Positions 35,316-44,644 of a stretch of 64,000 bases of DNA are shown piece by piece. Location of the stretch: positions 32,176 to 96,175 of the forward strand of contig NZ_SGUC01000009.1 of assembly GCF_005435165.1 (NCBI RefSeq), given 5' to 3'. Positions within the stretch are counted from its first letter, which is position 1. Every line of letters starts with the position of its first letter. The notes below the pieces were generated by a model that saw only the letters and a program-made list of their open reading frames with translations, was not told where the DNA came from and searched no databases. The position numbers were made by a program, and so were the translations under genes. This DNA is from Halorubrum sp. GN11_10-6_MGM. Its GTDB lineage: Archaea; Halobacteriota; Halobacteria; Halobacteriales; Haloferacaceae.

Positions 35316-36065
35316 ATGGACTTACGCGCCGCAACCGCCGAAGACGTCGACGCGGTCCGATCGGTCGCCCGCGAGTCGCTCGTGGCGTCGTACGGACACG
35401 CGGTCGACGAGGAACTGTTGGACGAGGCCGTCGAGGAGTGGTACGACGCCGGCGACTTGGGCGACGACGTCGAGGACGACGACGCGGTGTTCCCCGTGGC
35501 CGTCGTCGACGGGGTCGTCGTCGGGTTCGCGGAGAGCTACGTCGTCGGCCGCCGCGAGCGCGTCGGCGAGATCGACTGGCTCCACGTTCACCCTGACCAC
35601 AGGGGCGAGGGCATCGGTTCCGCCCTCCTCGAACGCGTCGAGTCCGCGCTCCGCTCGGCCGACGTCGACCGGATCGAGGCGCGCGTCCTCGTCGACAACG
35701 AGGCGGGGACCGAGTTCTACGAGCGCGAGGGGTACGAGCTCGCCGGCGAGCGCGACGTGGATATCGGCGGGGAGCCGTTCGCGGAGCGGGAGTACCGCAA
35801 ACAGGTCGGCCGCCTCACGGGCATCTCGGAGGCGACGTACGAGACCGACGACGGCGAGACCGTCCACGTCGCGTTCGACGAGAGCGACCGCGGCTCGCTC
35901 GCGCCGTTCTACGTCGCGTACGTCGACCCGGACCACGACCGCCGCTACGGCTTCCTCTGTGGCAACTGCGAGGGGACCGACGTCGCGATCGACACGATGG
36001 ACCGGATGGAGTGTCGCGACTGCGGGAACCGCCGGAAGCCGGCGCGGTGGGACGCGGCGTACTGA
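35316..36065 (+). CDS. GNAT acetyltransferase fused to a zinc ribbon (DUF5816-like)
   Basis: The ATG at 35316 gives 249 residues. Residues 1 to about 160 are a GNAT fold: MDLRAATAEDVDAVRSVARE, then IDWLHVHPDHRGEGIGSALLERV with the acetyl-CoA pyrophosphate loop, then NEAGTEFYEREGYEL. From about 170 a second domain begins (RLTGISEATYETDDGETVHVAFDE). It ends in a four-cysteine zinc ribbon, GFLCGNCEGTDVAIDTMDRMECRDCGNRRK, resembling DUF5816. A TATA-like T-run lies 21-33 bases upstream of this ATG. It probably acetylates a protein or small amine, with the ribbon helping target recognition. Confidence 0.85.
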   Translation: MDLRAATAEDVDAVRSVARESLVASYGHAVDEELLDEAVEEWYDAGDLGDDVEDDDAVFPVAVVDGVVVGFAESYVVGRRERVGEIDWLHVHPDHRGEGIGSALLERVESALRSADVDRIEARVLVDNEAGTEFYEREGYELAGERDVDIGGEPFAEREYRKQVGRLTGISEATYETDDGETVHVAFDESDRGSLAPFYVAYVDPDHDRRYGFLCGNCEGTDVAIDTMDRMECRDCGNRRKPARWDAAY

Positions 36066-36104
36066 CGGAGCGCAGTCGACGGCTCCCCTCCGGACGAGTT
36101 CCCC

Positions 36105-37097
36105 TCACAGCGTCTCCTTCACGCCGATGACTCGCTCCTCGGCCTCGCGGCCGGGGTCCCACTCGCTCCCGTCGCGGTCCGACTCGCGGTGTTCCGCCAC
36201 GGTCCGTTCCATCGCCTCGTCGACCGGCGTCGACTCCCACCCGAGGTCCGCGAGCGCGCAGGTGTCGAGCAGGTGCGGATACTCGCGGTAGAGCGTGAAG
36301 TCGTCGGGTTCGAGCCCGCCGGCCGCCAGCGCGTCCGCGCTCGCGGGGACGATCTCGACCTCGACGCCCGCCGCGTCGGCGATCGCCTCCAGCGTCTCGC
36401 GCAGCGTGAGCGCGCGCCGGTCGCCGACGTTGTACGCCGCGCCCGGCTCGCCGCGCTCGGCGACGATCCGCAGCGCGCTCGCGACGTCCTCGACGTACGC
36501 CCGGTGCCAGAGGTTCTGTCCGTCGCCCGGGACGACCACGCGGTCGTGGGTTAGCACGCGGTCGATCCAGTAGTCGAGCCGCTCCGTGTAGTCGTGCGGG
36601 CCGTAGACGATACACGGGCGGACCGCCATGGCGGCGACGCCCGCCTCGGCGGCCGCGAACACCGCGCGGTCGCCCTCGGCCTTCCGGTTGCCGTACGTCT
36701 CGTGGGCGTCGTCCGTCGCCTGCTCGTCCGTACACGGCTCAAGCGGGGTCTCGCCCTCCCGCTTGGGGATCTCTTCGGCGGCGTAGCTGGAGCCCGACGA
36801 GATGTACACGTAGCCGTCGACGTCCGAGAAGATCTCGGTCGCGGTCTCCACGTCCGCCGGGTGGTAGGCGACGCAGTCGATCACGACGTCGGGCTCGACC
36901 GACAGCTTCGCCGCGCGGAGCGCGGTCTCGTCTCTCCGATCGCCTTCGACGCGCGTCACGCGGTCGTCGTCCGCGAAGGGGTTCTCGTGGTTGCCGCGGT
37001 TGAAGATCGCGACCTCGTAGCCGTGCGCCAGCAGCTCCTCGACCGCGTGCCGGCCGATAAATCGCGTGCCCCCGACGACGAGCGCCGTGTCTGTCAT
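36105..37097 (-). CDS. NAD-dependent epimerase/dehydratase (extended SDR)
   Basis: A 330-residue extended short-chain dehydrogenase. The dinucleotide motif is VVGGTRFIGRHAVEELL, DVVIDCVAYHPADVET follows, and the active-site pair is YGNRKAEGD (YxxxK) with YISSGSSYAAEE before it. The C-terminal half covers substrate binding (WHRAYVEDVASALRIVAERG, YNVGDRRALTLRETL). It resembles nucleotide-sugar epimerases such as those acting on UDP-glucose, but the substrate is not determined and it is not in a glycosylation cluster. It converges with the GNAT gene, 39 bases between stops. Confidence 0.88.
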   Translation of the reverse strand: MTDTALVVGGTRFIGRHAVEELLAHGYEVAIFNRGNHENPFADDDRVTRVEGDRRDETALRAAKLSVEPDVVIDCVAYHPADVETATEIFSDVDGYVYISSGSSYAAEEIPKREGETPLEPCTDEQATDDAHETYGNRKAEGDRAVFAAAEAGVAAMAVRPCIVYGPHDYTERLDYWIDRVLTHDRVVVPGDGQNLWHRAYVEDVASALRIVAERGEPGAAYNVGDRRALTLRETLEAIADAAGVEVEIVPASADALAAGGLEPDDFTLYREYPHLLDTCALADLGWESTPVDEAMERTVAEHRESDRDGSEWDPGREAEERVIGVKETL

Positions 37098-37157
37098 ACT
37101 CGGGATCGGACGAGCGAAGTAAAAAGCGTGGCCGAACCGGCACGCGACGCTCCGGGA

Positions 37158-37301
37158 TCAGTCATCGTCGCCGCGCGGGCCGTCGCCGCGCCACCGGCGG
37201 TATAGGAGGTACGCGACCCCGAGGCCGATCCCCCACGTGCCGACGCCGAACACCGCGACCGCGACGCCGCCGAGGAACTCGCCGAGCGGAACGCCGAACA
37301 T
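37158..37301 (-). CDS. Small membrane protein, unknown function
   Basis: This 47-residue frame begins MFGVPLGEFLGGVAVAVFGVG and continues through one long hydrophobic segment to YLLYRRWRGDGPRGDDD. That gives a single transmembrane helix or a tight hairpin with a positively charged, then acidic, cytoplasmic tail. TTTATG on the minus strand near 37323-37328 lies about 25 bases before the ATG, fitting a leaderless message. It shares a 77-base divergent promoter with the zinc-ribbon membrane protein. No family is recognised. Confidence 0.6.
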   Translation of the reverse strand: MFGVPLGEFLGGVAVAVFGVGTWGIGLGVAYLLYRRWRGDGPRGDDD

Positions 37302-37331
37302 ACCCGAGTTCGGCGCGTCCGCCACATAAAC

Positions 37332-37358
37332 GCTCCGAGAGAGGTAGCTTCTCGGAGC
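37332..37358. promoter_or_regulatory. Inverted repeat in a divergent promoter
   Basis: GCTCCGAGA (37332-37340) and TCTCGGAGC (37350-37358) are perfect 9-base arms with nine bases between them. The centre-to-centre distance is about 18 bases. They occupy the 77-base spacer between the small membrane protein and the zinc-ribbon membrane protein, so a bound dimer could block both promoters. As transcribed RNA the arms would also form a hairpin. Confidence 0.5.
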
Positions 37359-37378
37359 CGGGGGCCGTACGGCCGCTC

Positions 37379-37870
37379 ATGTCAGAACGCACTCGACGGC
37401 GACCCTGGCTCGCCGCCCTGCTCGCGCTCGTCGTCTCCGGACTGGGTCACGCGTACCTCCGCCGGTGGGCGCGCGCGTTCGGCTGGTACGTCGCCGTCAC
37501 CGCGGCGGTGTTCCTCTTCGTCCCCGAGCCCGCGATCTCCGGCGCGCTCGCCGGCGACCCGCCGCGGGTCCGGGACGTCGCGCCCGCGGCGGCGGTCGTC
37601 GTCGCCAGCGTGATCGACGCGTACGTCGTGGCGCTCCGGAACAACCGGGAGTACGATCGAGAACGCGACGCGGCGCGCGGGACGGACTTGACGGATTCGG
37701 CGAACCGGACTACCGATCCCGACGGAAGGTCCACGGGCCCGTCGGGAGGCGGAGGGAGTCTCGAGTCGACGGAGACGGTCCGCTGTCCGGAATGCGGAAA
37801 AGAGACCGACCCCACGTTTAACTTCTGTCAGTGGTGCGCGGAGCCGATCGAAGGCGGAGCGTCGTCGTAA
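37379..37870 (+). CDS. Membrane protein with C-terminal zinc ribbon
   Basis: The 163-residue product has two or three hydrophobic segments in the first 85 residues: WLAALLALVVSGLGHAYLRR, GWYVAVTAAVFLFVP and AAAVVVASVIDAYVVAL. A disordered linker of about 40 residues follows. The end is a zinc ribbon, RCPECGKETDPTFNFCQWCAEPI. The layout resembles archaeal TM2-like or DUF7575-type proteins. SGLGHAYLRRWARAFGWY is like the TM2 domain, whose role is unclear. It converges with the oxidase genes, with 37 bases between. Confidence 0.72.
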   Translation: MSERTRRRPWLAALLALVVSGLGHAYLRRWARAFGWYVAVTAAVFLFVPEPAISGALAGDPPRVRDVAPAAAVVVASVIDAYVVALRNNREYDRERDAARGTDLTDSANRTTDPDGRSTGPSGGGGSLESTETVRCPECGKETDPTFNFCQWCAEPIEGGASS

Positions 37871-37907
37871 CGCGGCGGAAGGAAAAAGCGGGCCGCCGGC
37901 AGCGACC

Positions 37908-40406
37908 TCAGAAGAGGTAGAACAGCGGGAAGATGAACACCCAGACGATGTCCACGAAGTGCCAGTAGAGGCCGAAGTACTCGATCGGCCGCTCGTCGTC
38001 GAGGTAGTGGCCCTGGTAGGCCCTGACGAACAGGAAGATGGCGATCACTAAGCCGAGCAGCACGTGGATCCCGTGGAGCCCGGTCGTGACGTAGTAGATC
38101 GACGCCTGGATCGGGTCGCCGTGGGCGTTCGCGGAGATCGTCACGCCGCGGTCGAAGATCTCGTGGTTCCACTCCCACAGCTTGATCGCCATGAACGTGA
38201 ACCCGAGCAGGATCGTCGCCCCGAGCGTCGCCAGCAGCCCCTGCCGGCTCTTGCGGCGGGCCGCGACCAGCGCGAGGATCACCGTGAACGAGGACGTGAT
38301 CAGCACGAAGGTGTTGATGAGCCCCGGCAGCGACTCCGTCAGCGGCGACCAGGTCATCCAGCCCGCGTTGTAGCGGACGAAGATGGCCGCCGAGAGGAAC
38401 GCGCCGAAGACGATCACGTCGGAAGCGAGGAAGAACCACATCCCCAGCTTCACCTTCTCGACGCCGTTGAACGGCCAGCGCTCGGCGAACTCGGATGGGG
38501 GCGCGTAGAAGTCTTCGAGCCCCCACTTCACGCCGGTGTAGAGGAGTCCGACCATACCGGCCACGATGGCGATCGGATACATCGCGTTGGAGATGACGAC
38601 GTTGCTCTGGAGCGCCGTCTCACCCAGCTCGACGGTCACCGCGTCCGCGAATCCGGAGAACCCGAACAGCGTGACGCCGAGCGCCACCGCGAGCGCGAAC
38701 GGCCAGATGCTCGCGTGGCTCGGGTGTTTGTCCCAGTACGGGTACTCGGAGATGTGCGCCGAGTGGCTGTCGCCGCCGTCGGTGGCGACGTCGCCGTTGT
38801 CGTCCGTCTTCATCGCGGGGCCACCGTCCGGCACGTAGTCCTTCACGAACTCCAGCTTCCCGGAGGCGTACGACGGCCGGTTCGGCCAGTTCTCCAGCGG
38901 CGGCGGCGAGGAGACCGCCCACTCCGCCGTCCGCGAGTAGTCCCACGGGTTGTCGCCGGCGGGCTCGCCGGAGACGTAGGACTTCGCGAAGTTGTAGAAC
39001 ATGATGAAGAAGGAGAGCCCCAGCACGAACGCGCCGATCGTCCCGAACTGGTGGTAGATCTGGAACTCGGGGTTGTACTCGAACACCCGGCGCGGGGTCT
39101 CCCAGCCGAGGAACATCGAGAAGTAGACGGCGTTGAAGCCGATGAAGAAGATCACGAAGTGGAGCTTCCCGAGGAACTCGTCGTACATCTTCCCCGTGAT
39201 CTTCGGGAACCAGTAGTAGGCCCCGCCGAACAGCGCCGTCGCGCCGCCGAACATCACGTAGTGGAAGTGCGCGACCACCCAGTAGGTGCCGCGGAACTCG
39301 TAGTCGAGCACGATGGCGCCGAGGAAGACGCCCGTGATCCCGCCGAGGATGAAGAGTAGGAGCGCGCCGAACGCGAACAGGAACGGCGTGGTGAACTGGA
39401 TCCGCCCCTTGATCAGGGTGTAGATCAGCGCGAAGACGACCAGGTCGAAGGGAAGCGAGATCCCGATGGTGGTCGCCATCATCAGCGTCTTGATCTCCAG
39501 GTTGATCGTCGTCAGGAACATGTGGTGCATCCACACGAGGAACGACTGGACGGAGATCAGACAGATGGAGATGATCACCCACTTCCGACCGACGAGGCGG
39601 CGCCCGGAGAACGTCTGGAACAGCTCGAGCATGACGCCGAGCGCCGGGAAGAAGACGATGTACACCTCCGGGTGACCGAAGAACCAGAACAGGTGGCCCC
39701 ACAGCAGCGAGCCCCCTTCGGTCGCCGAGAAGTAGACGCTGCCGAGGACGCGGTCGGCCGCGAGGATGAGCCCGACCGCGAGCAGCGCGGCGAACGCGAA
39801 CAGCATCATCCAGACGGTCGCGAGCATCGACCAAGTGAACATCGGCATGTCCATGATCCCCATTCCCTCGGCGCGGGAGTGGTGGATGGACGTGAGGAAG
39901 TTCACCGTCGACGCCGTGGTCCCGGTGACGAACATCGCGAGCGCGAGCACCGCGCCGGTGGACCCGATGCTCGGCGTGTACATCGGCACGTTGAGCGGGG
40001 CGTATATCGTCCACCCCGCCGACAGCGTGCCGCCCTGGAAGAAGCTGATCGCGAGCAGGATCCCCGACCCCAAGTACAGCCAGTACGAGAGGGCGTTGAG
40101 CCGGGGGAACGCGAGGTCGTCCGCGCCGATCTGAAGCGGCACGAAGTAGTTCGCGAAGCCGAAGGCAAACGGCGAGAGGAACCAGAACACCATTATCAGC
40201 CCGTGGGCGGTGACGGCCTCGTTGTACGCCAGCCCGGAGAGGATCTGGCTCGTCGGGTCCCACAGCTGAAGGCGGATGAGCAGCGCCATCACACCGCCGA
40301 ACAGCAGGAAGAACAACGCGGTGATCGTGTACAGGATACCGACGTCCTTGTGGTTGGTCGTGACGAACCAGCGCTTCACCGAGGTCGTCGGCGGGAGTCC
40401 GCTCAT
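37908..40406 (-). CDS. coxAC: Haem-copper oxidase subunits I and III as one fused polypeptide
   Basis: An 832-residue membrane protein with about 18-19 helices. Residues 1 to about 560 are subunit I: VTAHGLIMVFWF (haem ligand His), FFGHPEVYIVFFPALG (CuB His with the crosslinked Tyr), VWMHHMF (two CuB His) and HFHYVMFGGAT. After a loop of about 80 acidic residues, subunit III follows (FNGVEKVKLGMWFFLASDVIVFG, TTGLHGIHVLLGLVIAIFLF, WHFVDIVWVFIFPLFYL). Such COX1-COX3 fusions occur in other haloarchaea and bacteria. The enzyme reduces oxygen and pumps protons. The ATG overlaps the coxB stop (ATGA). Confidence 0.95.
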   Translation of the reverse strand: MSGLPPTTSVKRWFVTTNHKDVGILYTITALFFLLFGGVMALLIRLQLWDPTSQILSGLAYNEAVTAHGLIMVFWFLSPFAFGFANYFVPLQIGADDLAFPRLNALSYWLYLGSGILLAISFFQGGTLSAGWTIYAPLNVPMYTPSIGSTGAVLALAMFVTGTTASTVNFLTSIHHSRAEGMGIMDMPMFTWSMLATVWMMLFAFAALLAVGLILAADRVLGSVYFSATEGGSLLWGHLFWFFGHPEVYIVFFPALGVMLELFQTFSGRRLVGRKWVIISICLISVQSFLVWMHHMFLTTINLEIKTLMMATTIGISLPFDLVVFALIYTLIKGRIQFTTPFLFAFGALLLFILGGITGVFLGAIVLDYEFRGTYWVVAHFHYVMFGGATALFGGAYYWFPKITGKMYDEFLGKLHFVIFFIGFNAVYFSMFLGWETPRRVFEYNPEFQIYHQFGTIGAFVLGLSFFIMFYNFAKSYVSGEPAGDNPWDYSRTAEWAVSSPPPLENWPNRPSYASGKLEFVKDYVPDGGPAMKTDDNGDVATDGGDSHSAHISEYPYWDKHPSHASIWPFALAVALGVTLFGFSGFADAVTVELGETALQSNVVISNAMYPIAIVAGMVGLLYTGVKWGLEDFYAPPSEFAERWPFNGVEKVKLGMWFFLASDVIVFGAFLSAAIFVRYNAGWMTWSPLTESLPGLINTFVLITSSFTVILALVAARRKSRQGLLATLGATILLGFTFMAIKLWEWNHEIFDRGVTISANAHGDPIQASIYYVTTGLHGIHVLLGLVIAIFLFVRAYQGHYLDDERPIEYFGLYWHFVDIVWVFIFPLFYLF

Positions 40407-41191
40407 GCGCTCACCCCGCCGGACGCGACGGCTCCGACGCCGGGCGCAGCAATGTTAGAGCTGTTGCCGGCGCTCTCGGAGCTGTTCCCCGTACTCGCGT
40501 ACCACTCTTCCCACTCGTCTTGCGGGATGACCGTGATCTGCCCCTTCATCGCGGAGTGACCCGCACCGCACAGCTCGAAGCACTCAACGCGGTAGGTCGC
40601 CTCCCCGCCTTGCGCTTCGACGTCCTCGGAGCTCACCGCGAACCACGTCTCGCTGTGGTCTCCGGGGATGGCGTCGGACTTTATCCGTAAGTCCGACGAG
40701 CCGAAGTTGTGCCACACGTCTCTCGACGTGATGTTGAGGTCGATACGCTGGTCGGCCGGCACGATCAGTTCACCCCGTTCGGTGTGGCCGTTCGGGTACT
40801 CGTAGGCCCAGCCGTACTGGTACCCCTCGACCATGATCTCGATGTCGCCCTCGTCGCCGGTGTCCGGCCCCTGTTCGACGTAGAGGAGTAGCCCGTACGC
40901 GTACACGACGAGGCTGATGACGACGATGGCGCTCAACCCGAACGAGAGAAAGAGCTTCTTGGCTTTCGGACCGCCCTGTCCCGTCGGGAGCTCGCCGACC
41001 ACCGGCGCGTCGAACTCCTCGTCCGACCGGTCACCGTCGTCGCGGTACTTGTACACGTTCCACAGCGTGTACGCCACGACGATGGTGCCGACGAGGGTAC
41101 CGAGCGCGAGGAAGACGAAGAAGATCTCGTCGAAGATCTCCGCCTGTGCGCGCCAGTCGCTCCCCTGTTGTAGGATAACTGGATCTATCAT
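40403..41191 (-). CDS. coxB: Cytochrome c oxidase subunit II
   Basis: Subunit II takes electrons from a soluble donor, here probably a halocyanin, through the CuA centre. The 262-residue protein has two N-terminal helices (EIFFVFLALGTLVGTIVVAYTLWNVY and FLSFGLSAIVVISLVVYAYG). An extracellular cupredoxin domain follows with the CuA ligands in YRVECFELCGAGHSAMKG. There is no obvious lipobox. It is first in the coxB-coxAC operon. About 275 bases separate it from the divergent membrane gene, and that spacer carries two near-copies of GACGCGTCGAAG (41382-41393 and 41412-41423). Confidence 0.95.
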   Translation of the reverse strand: MIDPVILQQGSDWRAQAEIFDEIFFVFLALGTLVGTIVVAYTLWNVYKYRDDGDRSDEEFDAPVVGELPTGQGGPKAKKLFLSFGLSAIVVISLVVYAYGLLLYVEQGPDTGDEGDIEIMVEGYQYGWAYEYPNGHTERGELIVPADQRIDLNITSRDVWHNFGSSDLRIKSDAIPGDHSETWFAVSSEDVEAQGGEATYRVECFELCGAGHSAMKGQITVIPQDEWEEWYASTGNSSESAGNSSNIAAPGVGAVASGGVSA

Positions 41192-41466
41192 GTTCGTCTG
41201 TCTGCTCTTGTCACTCCCTTAGCGATGGTACACTTATCTCTTGTGTAGCGGGGCGGGGACGAGGGGGTGATCGAGGGGGCGATGCGCCCGCCAGACAAGG
41301 GAGGCACCCGACTCTCGGAGCGACCTCCGCGAGCCGCGGATCGACGCGGATGCGCCGGACGTGTTGGTCGACCGAACGCAGACGCGTCGAAGCGCGTCGG
41401 CGAGCCGAAACGGACGCGTCGAAGGGTATTTGTACGCGCGAACGGACGCCCTAACAACGGATATCC

Positions 41467-41922
41467 ATGACATCACTCACCCTCTTGAGTACGGGGCTGA
41501 TGGGCCTCCTCGTCGTCGCTACGTTCGTCGCAGTCGCCGAGATCGGGGCGAAGCGGGTTGCTCCCGGCCGCGACGAGGAAGGCGGACGCTACGAGGCGAT
41601 CGTCGGGACGCTCGGCGAGGTCGCCCGGACGCCGGTCGTGTGGGCGATATCGTTCGTCGGCATCACCCTCCTCGTCGGCGGGAGCATCCTCCTCGGCGTC
41701 GGGAGCTTCGGGATCCCGGAGGGACTCGCCGGGACGCTGGTGAGCGTCGCGTACCTGATCGTCGGACTGCTGCTCGTCGGCTTCGTCTTCCTCGGCGCGT
41801 ACTTCGCGACCCGGAGCCGCGGACTCGGCAACGCCCACGGCGTCGCCGCGGGGACCCTAGCGACCGGCGCCGCGTTCCTCGTCCTCGTCACCGTCCAGCT
41901 GCTCGTCGGCGTCGTCGGCTGA
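41467..41922 (+). CDS. Four-helix membrane protein, unknown function
   Basis: The 151-residue protein is mostly hydrophobic. Its helices lie around LLSTGLMGLLVVATFVAVAEIG, TPVVWAISFVGITLLVGGSIL, GTLVSVAYLIVGLLLVGFVFLG and AAGTLATGAAFLVLVTVQLLVG. A hydrophilic loop sits near residue 35 (APGRDEEGGRYEAI). It has no motif that I know. Being divergent from coxB it may share regulation with the terminal oxidase and could be an accessory or assembly factor, which is inference from location only. Confidence 0.65.
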   Translation: MTSLTLLSTGLMGLLVVATFVAVAEIGAKRVAPGRDEEGGRYEAIVGTLGEVARTPVVWAISFVGITLLVGGSILLGVGSFGIPEGLAGTLVSVAYLIVGLLLVGFVFLGAYFATRSRGLGNAHGVAAGTLATGAAFLVLVTVQLLVGVVG

Positions 41923-41971
41923 GCCGGCCGCGACCTCTTTTCGGTTTGCTCTCGTGAGATCGCTCCGGCTA

Positions 41972-44470
41972 TCAGCGTCCGCTCTCGGCGCCCGAACCGC
42001 GGAGCCCGTCGTCGAGTCCGAGGCCGACGTACCCGCCGTACCGGTCCCACACGACGACGAGTGAGGGGACCAGCAGGATCGAACAGAGGTACGCGTAGAA
42101 CACGCCGAGCGCGAGCAGGACGCCGAAGTCGCGGAGCAGGGGGATCACCGCGAGCCACAGGACGCCGAGCCCGGACACCGTGGTGAGCATGCTGCCGGTG
42201 AGCGCGCCGCCCGTCCCGGCGATGGTGACGTCGAGCGCCTCGTCGATCGAGAGCCCGGTCTTGTACTCGTCGACGAACCGGTGGACGAAGTGCACCGTGT
42301 AGTCGACGCCGAGGCCGATCGACACCGAGAGGATCGGGGCGTTGATCGGCGTCAGCGGGATCGAGAACAGCCGCATCGAGCCGACGAGCAGACCGACCGT
42401 AACGAGGACGGGGACGAGGTTCAAGAGACCGTACACCGCCTTCCCCTCCAGATAGGCGTACGATAGGGCAAGGAACAGCGCCGTGAGCCCGAACGCGGCG
42501 AACAGGCTCCGGATCGCCGACTCCGTCAGCAAGTCGATCACCGCCTCGTTGACGACGAGCGAGCCCGTCGGCACGGCTTCGAGCGGCGTGCGCTCGGCGA
42601 GCTCGCGCACGTCCGCGACCGCCTCGGAGTTGTCGACGCCCGGCTCGATCGTGTAGTCGATACGCGCGCTGCCGCGGTCGGCCGCCACGTAGCCGCGCGC
42701 CCGGCTCTGGGCCGACGAGTCGAGGAGCGCGTCGTACACCTCGTCGACGTTCCGGTCCGGAACGCCGTTGCCGAGCCGGTCGTTGCGCTCGACTAACGCC
42801 GCGAACTCGGGGTCCCGGGACGCCCGGTCCCCAATGACGGTGACGACGCTCGTCGCCTGCGCGCGCCGCTCGTCCGTCGTCGCGAAGGTGTCCGGCGGGT
42901 TCCGCGTGGTCCGGTCGATCAGCTCCAAGGCGTCGTCGTCTCTCACCGACTGGTCGACGTACAGCGTCACCGACCCGACGAAGCCCTGTTCGAACTCCTC
43001 CTCGAAGAGCGTCAACACGTCGAGGAACGTGTACTCCGTCGGCGCGAACGGCTCCGGGAGGTCGGCGTACGTCTCCAGCCGCTCTTCGTCCGGGAAGAAC
43101 GCTTCCTCGGAGAACTCCGTATTCACGCCGGTGCCGTAGGCGCCGCCGACCGCGCCGCCGACGAGGAGGATCGCGACGACAGCGATCGGGGCGATCCGGG
43201 AGAGGTCGACGCCGACGTGGAGGACGCGAGCGATGCGCGACCCGCCGGCGCCGAGCGCGCTCGTCCCGAACGTCGGGATCGGGAGCCGCTCGCGCCACCG
43301 GTCGGCCAGCACCTTCGCGGCCGGGAGGAAGACGCCGAAGATGATCAGCGTGAACGTGATCCCGGCGGCGGCGACGATCCCGAAGTCGCGGTTGGGGTCG
43401 AACGGGCTCACGACGTTCGAGACGAGTCCGAACACCGTGGTTATCGTCACGAGCAGGAACGCGACGAGGAGCTGGTCCGTCGTCGTCCGCATCGAGTCCT
43501 CGATCCCGGCCCCGGTCGCCCGCTCCTCGCGGTAGCGGTTGACGATGTGGATGCCGAAGTCGATCCCGACCGCGAGCAACAGCGGGAACACCGTCACGAG
43601 CGAGTCCGAAAACGGAATCCCGGCGTACCCCATGAAGCCGAAGGTCCACAGGAGCGACAGGAGGAGCGCGGAGAGGCCGATCGCCATGTCGAACGGGTCG
43701 CGGTACGAGAAGATCAGGAACCCGACGATCAGTATCAGCGCCGCCGGGAAGACGATGATCGCGGTGTCGGTGAGCAGCGCGGTGATCTCCGACTGGAGGA
43801 CGCCGTCTCCGAAGAGGATCGCGTTCTCGCCGGCCTCGTTGCCCGGAACGGAGTCGACGACCTCGACGCTGCGGGTCTGAAGCTCCGTCACGCGCGCCGT
43901 CGTCGCCGCGTCCGGCAGGTCGTAGGTGATCCCGACGATGGCGGTGTCGGCCGTCTGGGCGGTCGGATTGTAGTCGACGGACACCTGCGCCGCGACCGCG
44001 CCCGTCGCGTCGGCGTCGGCGATGGCCGCCCGCAGTTCGGCCGGCGTCGCCTCGACCACGGCGTCGCGCCGCTCGGCCGCGGTCGCAGCGGTCGAGTCCA
44101 GCTGTCGCGCGATCGCGTCCGCGTGGCTCGACGTCGACGCGACCCGGAGCGTCGAGCGCGACTCCAGTCTGTGTTGGGTCGCTAACGTCCGGACCAGCGC
44201 GTCCCGGGAGAGGACGTTGTCGTCGGAGACGATCACCTGCGCCGAGGTCGCCGAGCCGCCGATCGACGTCTCGAACTCCTCGTCGATCTCGTCGAGCGCG
44301 CGCTGGGCGGGGATGTCCTGCGTGAACTGGTCCGCGCCGGCGCTCGTCTCGATCCCGGTCAACCCCCCCGCGAACGCGACGGTGACGAGGAGGAACACCG
44401 CGACGACCGCCAGCGGCCGCTCCGTGACGACGCGGTCGATCTCCTCGATCAGGCGGTCGATCGCGGTCAC
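41972..44470 (-). CDS. RND-superfamily exporter (MMPL/HAE3-like)
   Basis: An 832-residue membrane transporter with two repeats. Each has one helix, an extracellular domain of about 150-200 residues, and five further helices. Landmarks are AVFLLVTVAFAGGLTG, the repeated GIDFGIHIVNRYREER near residue 300 and VDYTVHFVHRFVDEYKTG near residue 720, and VTITTVFGLVSNVVSPF. Archaeal members are thought to export lipids or other hydrophobic compounds using the proton gradient. It follows the secreted repeat protein gene, 174 bases downstream on the same strand, so the two probably form one system under the divergent TetR regulator. Confidence 0.9.
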   Translation of the reverse strand: MTAIDRLIEEIDRVVTERPLAVVAVFLLVTVAFAGGLTGIETSAGADQFTQDIPAQRALDEIDEEFETSIGGSATSAQVIVSDDNVLSRDALVRTLATQHRLESRSTLRVASTSSHADAIARQLDSTAATAAERRDAVVEATPAELRAAIADADATGAVAAQVSVDYNPTAQTADTAIVGITYDLPDAATTARVTELQTRSVEVVDSVPGNEAGENAILFGDGVLQSEITALLTDTAIIVFPAALILIVGFLIFSYRDPFDMAIGLSALLLSLLWTFGFMGYAGIPFSDSLVTVFPLLLAVGIDFGIHIVNRYREERATGAGIEDSMRTTTDQLLVAFLLVTITTVFGLVSNVVSPFDPNRDFGIVAAAGITFTLIIFGVFLPAAKVLADRWRERLPIPTFGTSALGAGGSRIARVLHVGVDLSRIAPIAVVAILLVGGAVGGAYGTGVNTEFSEEAFFPDEERLETYADLPEPFAPTEYTFLDVLTLFEEEFEQGFVGSVTLYVDQSVRDDDALELIDRTTRNPPDTFATTDERRAQATSVVTVIGDRASRDPEFAALVERNDRLGNGVPDRNVDEVYDALLDSSAQSRARGYVAADRGSARIDYTIEPGVDNSEAVADVRELAERTPLEAVPTGSLVVNEAVIDLLTESAIRSLFAAFGLTALFLALSYAYLEGKAVYGLLNLVPVLVTVGLLVGSMRLFSIPLTPINAPILSVSIGLGVDYTVHFVHRFVDEYKTGLSIDEALDVTIAGTGGALTGSMLTTVSGLGVLWLAVIPLLRDFGVLLALGVFYAYLCSILLVPSLVVVWDRYGGYVGLGLDDGLRGSGAESGR

Positions 44471-44644
44471 CGGCGCCCCGCTGGGAGTCGGCCCGGAGGT
44501 CCGTTCGACCGTCGGAGGCGCGCCGAGCCGGGCGATCGGTGAGACACCGGTCTGAGAGGCGCCAGTCTGGGAGACGCCGGTCGGCGAGCCGCCGGACGGG
44601 GAGACCCGGCGTGGGGTCGGGCGGGAGCGTGTCCCTTCATCGGA

